A stretch of DNA of 11,552 nt from the NCBI GenBank assembly GCA_017552845.1, contig JAFZOE010000029.1:1-11552 (forward strand), written 5' to 3'. A model generated the notes under the pieces. The model ran no database searches. It was given only the letters and a program-made list of their open reading frames with translations, and was not told the DNA's origin. A program made the position numbers and the translations under genes. Positions 1-5,941 of this stretch are shown piece by piece; position 1 is the stretch's first letter; each line of letters begins with the position of its first letter. The stretch comes from Clostridia bacterium (GTDB taxonomy: Bacteria; Bacillota; Clostridia; Oscillospirales; Acutalibacteraceae).

Positions 1-911
1 ATATGCGCTATATCGATCCGCAGAACGACAAGGCAATCGGCGACCCCGAGCTTCTCAAACACTGGCTGCCCGGTGACCTCTATATCGGCGGACCGGAGCA
101 CGCCGTAGGTCATCTTATTTATTCGAGAATCTGGAACAGATTCCTTTATAATCAAGGCATTTCGCCGGTCAAAGAGCCCTTTGCGAAGCTCGTTCATCAG
201 GGCATGATTCTCGGCGCGAACGGTATAAAGATGGGAAAGCGCGTCCCCGAATTCGTGGTCAACCCCTCTGATATCGTGCGCGATTACGGCGCTGACACCC
301 TGCGTCTCTATGAGATGTTCATGGGCCCGATCGAAGCCTCAAAACCCTGGAGCAATCAGGGCGTTGAGGGCGCTAAGAGATTTCTTACCCGCGTCTGGAC
401 CTTCTTCACCGAGCCGGCAAACCTCAATGAGGATAAGCGCGCAGAGCTCGAGAAGGTTTACAATGTAACGGTCCGCAAGGTCACCAAGGATTTCGAGGCT
501 CTCGCATTCAATACCGCCATCAGCCAGATGATGATATTTGTAAACTCCGTCTATAAGGCGGGGTCCTGCCCGAAGGAATTCGCCGAAGGCCTCATCAAGC
601 TTCTCTCCCCCATAAGCCCGCATATCTGCGAGGAAATCTGGCAGATTCTCGGCCACGATGATACAATCGCTTTTGAGAGCTGGCCGACCTGGGACGAGGC
701 AAAGTGTGTTGATGACGAGGTTGAGATTGCGGTTCAGATAAACGGCAAGGTCAAGGAACGTCTTATGATCTCCGCAGAAGCGACAAATGAAGAGGCAATT
801 GCAGCGGCGAAAGCCGAGCCCGCAATCGCAAAAGCAATCGAAGGAATGCAGATTGTCAAGGAGCTTTATGTAAAAGGCCGCCTTGTCAATATTGTGGTAA
901 AACCTCAATGA
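1..911 (+). CDS. leuS: Leucyl-tRNA synthetase, C-terminal part (5' end outside window)
   Basis: Class I aminoacyl-tRNA synthetase that charges tRNA-Leu in the cytoplasm. Only the last 302 or so residues are visible; bacterial LeuRS is usually about 800-870 residues, so roughly 500 residues, including the HIGH motif and the editing domain, lie upstream. The frame is open to the window edge, so the ATG at 3 is not taken as the start. Counting from that ATG, residues 27-38 carry the YIGGPEHAVGHL stretch of the catalytic domain, and 76-80 (bases 228-242) are KMGKR, in the place of the KMSKS loop. Next comes NPSDIVRDYGADTLRLYEMF, typical of LeuRS, then an alpha-helical anticodon-binding domain (about 137-230, with SPISPHICEEIW) and the small C-terminal domain (about 240-302, with QINGKVKERL). 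No hairpin terminator follows, so some transcripts may run into rpsU. Confidence 0.96.
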   Translation, partial: MRYIDPQNDKAIGDPELLKHWLPGDLYIGGPEHAVGHLIYSRIWNRFLYNQGISPVKEPFAKLVHQGMILGANGIKMGKRVPEFVVNPSDIVRDYGADTLRLYEMFMGPIEASKPWSNQGVEGAKRFLTRVWTFFTEPANLNEDKRAELEKVYNVTVRKVTKDFEALAFNTAISQMMIFVNSVYKAGSCPKEFAEGLIKLLSPISPHICEEIWQILGHDDTIAFESWPTWDEAKCVDDEVEIAVQINGKVKERLMISAEATNEEAIAAAKAEPAIAKAIEGMQIVKELYVKGRLVNIVVKPQ

Positions 912-941
912 AGCGGCAATTCTTTTAATGAAAAATAACGA

Positions 942-971
942 TTGACTTTTTTCGGCCGCTTATAGTATAAT
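942..971 (+). promoter_or_regulatory. Sigma-A-type promoter for rpsU
   Basis: A -35 box TTGACT (942-947) and a perfect -10 box TATAAT (966-971) are separated by 18 bases. The predicted transcript start is near 978, giving a leader of about 49 bases. This would let rpsU be made independently of leuS. The boxes are seen directly; activity is inferred. Confidence 0.8.
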
Positions 972-984
972 ATAGCGAAAGTTA

Positions 985-1017
985 CAGACAAGTCCCTTGT
1001 TTGGATATATGAAGGGA
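985..1017 (+). promoter_or_regulatory. Structured rpsU leader with possible SD-masking alternative
   Basis: Bases 985-992 and 996-1003 can form an 8-bp stem (one G-U pair) with a 3-base loop. Bases 993-998 (TCCCTT) are also an exact complement of 1012-1017 (AAGGGA), the core of the rpsU ribosome binding site. The two pairings share bases 996-998, so the full helices cannot coexist, although the loop could still touch the SD. Whether this regulates S21 synthesis is inference. Confidence 0.35.
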
Positions 1018-1018
1018 G
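1012..1018 (+). promoter_or_regulatory. Ribosome binding site that sets the rpsU start at GTG 1027
   Basis: AAGGGAG lies 8 bases before GTG at 1027. The resulting protein begins STVKVKEGESLESAL after the initiator, exactly as S21 proteins do. In-frame upstream starts (TTG at 997, ATG at 1009) would add ten or six residues foreign to the family, and ATG 1009 has the ribosome binding site inside the coding sequence. Confidence 0.85.
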
Positions 1019-1026
1019 TGAATATA

Positions 1027-1203
1027 GTGAGCACAGTAAAAGTTAAAGAAGGCGAATCCCTCGAGAGCGCACTCAGAAGATTCAAGAGACAGACTTCAAG
1101 AGACGGCGTCATTCAGGAAGTTCGTAAAAGAGAGCATTACGAGAAACCCTCTGTAAAGAGAAAACTCAAGTCAGAGGCGGCCCGTAAACGCAAGCACAAA
1201 TAA
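1027..1203 (+). CDS. rpsU: 30S ribosomal protein bS21
   Basis: Small-subunit ribosomal protein near the mRNA exit/anti-Shine-Dalgarno platform, involved in initiation. The product is 58 residues, the normal length for Bacillota S21. It shows the family pattern throughout: KVKEGESLESALRRFKRQ near the start, EVRKREHYEKPSVKRK in the middle and a strongly basic end, SEAARKRKHK. The start is GTG at 1027, chosen from the ribosome binding site at 1012-1018 and family length. The gene sits 115 bases after leuS, has its own promoter at 942-971 and is closed by the hairpin at 1222-1254. The leader contains complementarity to its own ribosome binding site, a possible route for translational control. Confidence 0.97.
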   Translation: MSTVKVKEGESLESALRRFKRQTSRDGVIQEVRKREHYEKPSVKRKLKSEAARKRKHK

Positions 1204-1221
1204 TTGTGTAACCAAAAAGTA

Positions 1222-1256
1222 AGCACCTGCTTTTGCAGGTGCTCTTTTCTTTTATT
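1222..1256 (+). terminator. Rho-independent terminator, probably bidirectional (rpsU / SGNH hydrolase)
   Basis: A perfect 9-bp stem, AGCACCTGC (1222-1230) and GCAGGTGCT (1235-1243), closes a TTTT loop and is followed by a T-rich run to about 1256. On the minus strand the same stem is followed by TTACTTTTT, so it can also end the converging SGNH hydrolase transcript, whose stop codon lies only 20 bases away. Confidence 0.9.
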
Positions 1257-1262
1257 ATTGAA

Positions 1263-2129
1263 TCAGAAGGGCAGGATATCGGTTATAAATGAGAACCAGC
1301 CTCTGACAACCGAGAGTATATGCAGGATTTCGCCGAAAAGATTCAGGGGAGCGGCAAATGCCGAGGGGACATTGGCGTCTATGCCTTCTGCGGTGATTAC
1401 AGGCTCCGCCGTCTCTCCGAGGCCGAGTTCAACGAGCTTTTCGAGCACGGCAACGGCTATCTTTTTGTTTCCTTCAACGCTCGGATGAATTCCGTCGGAA
1501 GCGAAATCCTTTTCCGAGTCGGTAAGCTTCGCCGCGACATCGACTATCTCGATTTCTCCGTTTTCGCTCTGAAAACGTCTGATTGCCTCATTGAGCATAT
1601 CGATTGAAATCTGATAAGCCTCGCCGATATAGCCGGTCTGCGGATTATAGAGAGTCTGCATAAGGATAACTGCGTCGGGATTGAGAGAGCGGATGGTTTC
1701 GATTATTTTTCCGAAATCCTTACAGAATCCGTCGATTATGCTCTCGGCCTGCGAAAGGTCGTCTTTTACTATAAGATTATAGAGAAGAGCGGGCAGGTTG
1801 CCGAGCAGGAAGTTGTTGCCTCCGATTGAGATGCTGATTATATCGGCCTGCTTAACGTGTTCGCGGACACTCTCGTTTTCGAGGCGGGAGAGCAGATTCT
1901 GAGTCGTATGGCCGGGTATCGCGTCATTGGCGTAATCGTAGCCGTTTGTGTCTGCGACTATTTTGCCGTAGCAGGCCTCTTTTGAATTGCGAAGGCCCGA
2001 ACCGTAGCCGATCGAATCGCCGAGCACAAGATAAAACTGCTTTTCCTCTTCGGCAAAAGCGGCGATGCTCATTGAGCCTATAAGCATAATAACGCAAAGC
2101 ATAAGAGCGGTGATTTTTCTGAGTTTCAT
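1263..2129 (-). CDS. Secreted SGNH/GDSL-family hydrolase
   Basis: A 288-residue exported esterase-like protein. The signal peptide is clear: basic MKLRK, a hydrophobic core, and AFA before residue 27. SGNH blocks are present: GDSIGYG at 37-43 with nucleophile Ser39, Gly73 in AIPGHTT as a candidate block II, IGGNN at 102-106 (the usual GxND carries Asn in place of Asp), and DGIHPS at 212-217 supplying Asp212 and His215. Members of this fold remove acyl or acetyl groups from sugars, lipids or peptidoglycan; the substrate cannot be read here. The last 28 or so residues extend beyond the domain as a hydrophobic, aromatic tail resembling that of two other secreted proteins in the window. The start has GAAAGGGG 8 bases upstream. 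It is monocistronic, with a promoter at 2157-2185. Confidence 0.9.
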   Translation of the reverse strand: MKLRKITALMLCVIMLIGSMSIAAFAEEEKQFYLVLGDSIGYGSGLRNSKEACYGKIVADTNGYDYANDAIPGHTTQNLLSRLENESVREHVKQADIISISIGGNNFLLGNLPALLYNLIVKDDLSQAESIIDGFCKDFGKIIETIRSLNPDAVILMQTLYNPQTGYIGEAYQISIDMLNEAIRRFQSENGEIEIVDVAAKLTDSEKDFASDGIHPSVEGNKKIAVAVLEKLVELGLGETAEPVITAEGIDANVPSAFAAPLNLFGEILHILSVVRGWFSFITDILPF

Positions 2130-2156
2130 AAGCTTTTCCCCTTTCTTTATAAATCT

Positions 2157-2185
2157 ATAATAGCACGTTGCGCGGATAAAAACAA
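2157..2185 (-). promoter_or_regulatory. Promoter for the SGNH hydrolase gene
   Basis: On the minus strand TTGTTT (2185-2180) and TATTAT (2162-2157) are 17 bases apart. The -35 box lies inside the T-run of the terminator of the upstream GH36-like gene, so termination and initiation signals overlap. The -35 match is only moderate. Confidence 0.6.
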
Positions 2186-2216
2186 GCGGGCAGAGCCGAT
2201 TTCAAGGCTCCGCCCG
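2178..2216 (-). terminator. Terminator of the metallophosphoesterase-cupin-GH36 operon
   Basis: Arms 2206-2216 and 2187-2197 form an 11-bp stem in minus-strand RNA, with one G-U pair, around an 8-base loop, followed by TTGTTTTT. In plus-strand RNA the same position would be an A-C mismatch, so the hairpin is best formed by the minus transcript, in line with its position 28 bases after the GH36-like stop. Confidence 0.9.
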
Positions 2217-2244
2217 TAAAATGTTACATATAATTATTATTCTG

Positions 2245-4323
2245 TTATACCGCCGTGTATCTGACTATGACCGCTTTCGGCGTTTCCGCGATATTCAGCT
2301 TTATGCCGCCGCTCATCAACTCTCCGCCCGTCTTTGTTATGATACTGCCGGGCGAGTCGATGTCATATACCTCATAAGTTTTGTCTTTGTCAAGGCAGTT
2401 GAAAACGAGAAGGAACTCATCTTTTTTGACCTTTTCGCGCTTGTAGATTACGGCCGCGCCTTCGTTTTCGTCGCCGAACTGCATTGCGAGATACTTTGAA
2501 GCGTCAGTCCCGCCGAACTGCAGCGGACAGTAGTTGCGCGTCATAAACTCCGATATATCGGAATACGCATCGTATTCACCGGTCGGCTGATAGACGGATT
2601 GATCCGTCAGAATCGCGCTTCTCGAAGCGTATTCGGAATGGAAAAGGCGGTTTGTGCCGGTATAGACAAGCCAGCAGGAGAGGCCGCAGGTCATCGCCTG
2701 AGTTGCCTCAAGCACATCGGGCTTTACCGAGCCGTCGGCGTTGCCGCAGTTGTAGTCGCTTCTCCAGAGAGGCAGGCTCCTGCGCGTCATTTCAATATCG
2801 AGCCGCTTGCCGCCGCTCGCGCAGTTATCGATAATAAGCCCGTCAACCGCTCCGCAGAGCGTGTCGAGATATTTATAGAGATTTGTTACATAATGATTCT
2901 CGCAGATTCCCGTTCTGCCGCCGTAGAATTCCTTATCAGCCTTCTGCCAGTATGAAAGCGGAGTGAAATTGAAATCCTGACGATACATCGAGACGCCGTT
3001 TGAAACAAGGGACTCAGCTATATAATCCGAAAGGAATTCGCAGGCGTCGTCATTGCCGAGATTCCACATGATGTTGTCGCCGTCCTCAAAAGTCCAGCCC
3101 TCATGCTTTCTGCCTTCGTTGCAGAGATATGTGCCCTCGCGCACTCTCTCCGGCTCATACCAGAGCAGGAATTTCTTGCCCTTTGCCGCCATGGCGTCGG
3201 AGAGCGGCTTTATCCCCTCGGGGAAACGGCGCCTGTCCGGAATCCAGTTTCCTACGCCGTCATACCAGCCCTCGTTATATTCATACCAGCCCGCGTCCAT
3301 CCAGAAATAATCGGTAGCGTCCAGCACTGTATCATCGATGGAATTGACCTCTTCTATGAGCTCATCGCAGGTTTTGGTGTTGAATTCATTGGCAATCACA
3401 TAGCCGCTCAGGGTTGATATGCTCTCTGGATAAACGCAGTCTTTCTCCCATTTTCTGAAGGAATTGAAGCCCTTGAGAGCGTTTTCGCCGTCATAGAACG
3501 AGAGCGAAACCAGCGGCGAGCGGATTTCCTCGCCGGCGTTGAGCGGAGCGCTGAAAAACTCCTGCTTTGCTTTGAAACTCACTCCGGAAAGCGTCTGCCT
3601 GAGCGAGGCATACCACTGGCCGGTCCAGCCGACCGCCGCGGTCAGACCGCCCTTTTCGCCCTTGATATTGAAATAGGGCAGGAACGATTCGCTTCTGCCG
3701 CCGTTGGCGTTGAATATCATGGAAGTCGGGCAGACGGCGGATTTCATCAGCTCAAAATCATCGGGAGCGGGATCGCTTCCCTTGCTGAAATAAACCTCTG
3801 AACGCCCGGTGTCAAAGACGCAATCCGCGGCGTAAAAATTCTTTATTGTCGGCGAGATTTCATTCCCGTTATTCTTAATGAAAACCGTCCATTCGCATGC
3901 CGCATAATCCTCATATATCGTCGCTTCGACCGTCGCTTCAAGACCGCTCTTTTTGTGCTTGAGCGTGATATACGAAGTCTTGCCGTGTCTGTATTTTCCG
4001 CCTTCTGCGCCCTCTCTGCCGATTGATATTTCCCAGTCGCCGGTATTGTTTCTCAGCCGCTTTCCGCCCGCGGTAAAATCATAAGCGGGGTTTTCGGCGG
4101 TGAGGATATTCTCATCAAACCATTTGCGGCAGGCGGCTTTTTCTTCTGCGGTTACAGCGAGCTCTTTTGCGTCAATGCTGTCAAATGAAAAGTCGGTAAC
4201 CGAAGTCAACTGAAGCGCCCCCCTGTCAACCCAAAATTTGAAATTCGAATCGTAGACCGAGAAAGAAGAAACAATCATCAGCAGCGCCTGAAGCAGGCAC
4301 AGAGCCGATTTAAGATAAATCAT
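2245..4323 (-). CDS. GH36-like alpha-galactosidase family glycosidase (clan GH-D)
   Basis: A 692-residue retaining-type glycosidase, probably cleaving alpha-linked galactose or GalNAc from glycans. An N-terminal beta-sandwich (about 30-300) precedes the (beta/alpha)8 barrel. Barrel motifs: FWMDAGWY (340-347), LLWYEPERV (386-394), YRQDFNF (447-453) with likely nucleophile Asp450, DNCASGGKR (499-507), and LWRSDY (519-524) with likely acid/base Asp523. A small beta domain ends the protein. Classical GH36 enzymes have KWD around the nucleophile; this one has RQD, marking a divergent branch whose substrate I cannot state. The first 22 residues are hydrophobic and could be a signal peptide or anchor, though the basic region is weak and the protein has about 17 cysteines, so location is unsure. 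AAGGTGA before the ATG overlaps the cupin stop codon, 9 bases away, which indicates cotranscription. It is the last gene of the operon. Confidence 0.88.
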   Translation of the reverse strand: MIYLKSALCLLQALLMIVSSFSVYDSNFKFWVDRGALQLTSVTDFSFDSIDAKELAVTAEEKAACRKWFDENILTAENPAYDFTAGGKRLRNNTGDWEISIGREGAEGGKYRHGKTSYITLKHKKSGLEATVEATIYEDYAACEWTVFIKNNGNEISPTIKNFYAADCVFDTGRSEVYFSKGSDPAPDDFELMKSAVCPTSMIFNANGGRSESFLPYFNIKGEKGGLTAAVGWTGQWYASLRQTLSGVSFKAKQEFFSAPLNAGEEIRSPLVSLSFYDGENALKGFNSFRKWEKDCVYPESISTLSGYVIANEFNTKTCDELIEEVNSIDDTVLDATDYFWMDAGWYEYNEGWYDGVGNWIPDRRRFPEGIKPLSDAMAAKGKKFLLWYEPERVREGTYLCNEGRKHEGWTFEDGDNIMWNLGNDDACEFLSDYIAESLVSNGVSMYRQDFNFTPLSYWQKADKEFYGGRTGICENHYVTNLYKYLDTLCGAVDGLIIDNCASGGKRLDIEMTRRSLPLWRSDYNCGNADGSVKPDVLEATQAMTCGLSCWLVYTGTNRLFHSEYASRSAILTDQSVYQPTGEYDAYSDISEFMTRNYCPLQFGGTDASKYLAMQFGDENEGAAVIYKREKVKKDEFLLVFNCLDKDKTYEVYDIDSPGSIITKTGGELMSGGIKLNIAETPKAVIVRYTAV

Positions 4324-4332
4324 AAAATCACC

Positions 4333-4680
4333 TTACGCGTAAACAATAAGAGCAATTATATCAACCGTCTCGTCGGTGTTATTTCTGATTGAATGGCTTG
4401 TTTCTGCCGGGCAGACAAGCACATCGCCGGGCTTCGCCTCAACAAGGACTCCGCCGTCATCATAGGTCGGGCAGCCGCGCTCGACCACGAAAATCTCGCT
4501 GTCGCCCTCGTGGACGTGCTCGCCTATCGAGCAGCCGGGTTCAAGGGTGATTCTCGCGAAGAATCTGCCCTTTCCGAGCAGCTCCTCCTTGCCGGTGAAA
4601 TGCGTGATTTTGACAATGCCGTCGCCGCCGCGCATATTCTCTCTTTCTTCTTTTTTGCAGTCAGCAGATTTTATAACCAT
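4333..4680 (-). CDS. Small single-domain cupin (Cupin_2 type)
   Basis: A 115-residue cytoplasmic beta-barrel protein. Cupin motif 1 is seen as GEHVHEGDSEIFVVERG (53-69), supplying metal ligands His55, His57 and Glu62. Motif 2, PGDVLVCPAETSH (84-96), supplies His96, so all four usual metal ligands are present. Such stand-alone cupins may be sugar isomerases, small-molecule binders or dioxygenase-like enzymes; the sequence does not decide. The first 20 or so residues are polar and charged and lie before the barrel. An in-frame Met16 could be an alternative start, but AAGGAGA sits about 7 bases before the first ATG. The gene is 27 bases after the metallophosphoesterase stop and 9 before the GH36-like start, so it is probably the middle gene of a three-gene operon. 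Binding a sugar or sugar product is a guess from this context. Confidence 0.9.
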   Translation of the reverse strand: MVIKSADCKKEERENMRGGDGIVKITHFTGKEELLGKGRFFARITLEPGCSIGEHVHEGDSEIFVVERGCPTYDDGGVLVEAKPGDVLVCPAETSHSIRNNTDETVDIIALIVYA

Positions 4681-4707
4681 AATTATATCTCCTTGCTTGA
4701 AATGTAT

Positions 4708-5817
4708 TTATGCGAATAAATTTATAAAGAAACGGATTATCGGCCCGAAGAAGCTCAGCTCGAATTCCCAGAGGGACTGATTGTTCCTCTGCATATTCTT
4801 CGCTCCGGTAGCCGCCTGCATTTCGCTTTCGTCAGCGGGGTTTATTCTCTCGACTGTATCCTCGCGGAAGAGACCGTCCTTTGTATATTTGAGAATTACG
4901 AATTTATCGGCAAAGAATCTTATCGCGCCGAGCGTGAGAACATTTGTCGAAGTGTCTGTCTCACTGTTTTCGGCGTAGCCGATGTAGCCGCAGTTTGTGT
5001 AGGTGAAATTGAGCGTCTCGTTCGTATAGCAGTCCTCGCCCGTCTTGTCGGGAAGGGGTATGCGGATGCTGTCGCCGGGGGCCATATAATTCACCGAGCC
5101 GCCGATATAGTCATCGTGAGTGCCCGAGTGATTGTGGCCGAAGATGAATATGATATCGAGCTTCTCCGCCGCCTTGTTGAGAACGTTGAAAATATATGAG
5201 GCATACATATTGTCTCCCGCGGAATTGCGGGTGGTATGGTGAAGCGGGACATGGGTCAGGATGATTACGGGGCGAAGGTCATCCGCCGAAATCATGGAGC
5301 TGAGCGCAGCGTCAAGCTTCTCCGCCGTCGCCTTGACTATATCTTCTTTTTTGCTGCTCTTGCTCTGCTTCCAGGGGAAATCATCCTCGTTCATAACGAA
5401 AAGCTGATAAGTTCCCATATCATACATACCGGTCGGATAGAATCCCGCGACCTTCTGATCGTGGTTGCCCTGGATGCAGATTATGTCATCGGGGTCTCCC
5501 TGCGGATAGGTATTCACATAATGCTCGCGCAGCTGAATCATACCGGGGGTCGCATAATCAAAAAGTATTTTTGTGTAATCGCCGCCCATAAGCAGTGAAT
5601 CGGGCTGCGGCATACCGTCATCCTTCATCACCTTCAGCACGTTGCCGAAGTTTTTATAAGCGCCTGTTCCGTATTGCTGGCAGTCCGAAAACGTGACGAT
5701 ATTCACATAAGCATCCTGCGCAAACGCGTCGCTGCCCGCAAAAGCCGTGAGTGCAAGCGCAATCAACAGCGAAACAATCAGTATAATCGAGCTGATTCTA
5801 ATTAAAATCTTTTTCAT
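4708..5817 (-). CDS. Secreted calcineurin-like metallophosphoesterase
   Basis: A 369-residue exported phosphatase/phosphodiesterase of the calcineurin-like fold with a two-metal centre. The signal peptide covers about residues 1-27 (long hydrophobic core, then AFA-GS; a second AFA at 31-33 is an alternative site). Metal-site motifs in order: FSDCQQ (43-48), MGGDY (77-81), GNHD (117-120), THVPLHH (188-194) and GHNH (227-230). The first motif is normally DxH; here it is Asp45-Cys-Gln47, so one standard histidine ligand is replaced by glutamine. The substrate is not apparent. The protein ends in a hydrophobic tail, SFFGPIIRFFINLFA (355-369), after a polar linker, possibly a membrane-contacting helix. 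AGGAGGA lies a few bases before the ATG, and the promoter at 5847-5875 makes it the first gene of the operon with the cupin and GH36-like genes. Confidence 0.92.
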   Translation of the reverse strand: MKKILIRISSIILIVSLLIALALTAFAGSDAFAQDAYVNIVTFSDCQQYGTGAYKNFGNVLKVMKDDGMPQPDSLLMGGDYTKILFDYATPGMIQLREHYVNTYPQGDPDDIICIQGNHDQKVAGFYPTGMYDMGTYQLFVMNEDDFPWKQSKSSKKEDIVKATAEKLDAALSSMISADDLRPVIILTHVPLHHTTRNSAGDNMYASYIFNVLNKAAEKLDIIFIFGHNHSGTHDDYIGGSVNYMAPGDSIRIPLPDKTGEDCYTNETLNFTYTNCGYIGYAENSETDTSTNVLTLGAIRFFADKFVILKYTKDGLFREDTVERINPADESEMQAATGAKNMQRNNQSLWEFELSFFGPIIRFFINLFA

Positions 5818-5846
5818 ATTGTTCCTCCTGAGTTTCGTATAACTAA

Positions 5847-5875
5847 ATTATATAATCAAAAGCGGCGGTTTTCAA
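5847..5875 (-). promoter_or_regulatory. Promoter of the metallophosphoesterase-cupin-GH36 operon
   Basis: On the minus strand TTGAAA (5875-5870), a 17-base spacer and a perfect TATAAT (5852-5847). The predicted start near 5840 gives a short leader of about 23 bases that holds the ribosome binding site AGGAGGA. Confidence 0.85.
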
Positions 5876-5895
5876 TATCAAAATTCAGGTTTCAG

Positions 5896-5932
5896 AAATA
5901 AAAACAACCCTGTCCGCCTTAACGGACAGGGT
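5896..5932 (-). terminator. Terminator of the lipoprotein gene
   Basis: A perfect 10-bp stem, arms 5923-5932 and 5907-5916, with a 6-base loop, is followed on the minus strand by TGTTTTTATTT. It begins 10 bases after the lipoprotein stop codon and isolates that gene from the metallophosphoesterase operon downstream. Confidence 0.93.
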
Positions 5933-5941
5933 AAGGTATGA

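Noticed and set aside
339..908. Minus-strand open frame of 189 codons opposite leuS
   Set aside because: It lies entirely within highly conserved leuS coding sequence and its translation shows no domain; explained by codon usage on the sense strand.
912..941. Possible terminator after leuS (ATTCTTTT...AAAAAT)
   Set aside because: The stem would be almost all A-T, and no T-run directly follows it. The rpsU promoter begins straight after, so readthrough plus a new start is simpler.
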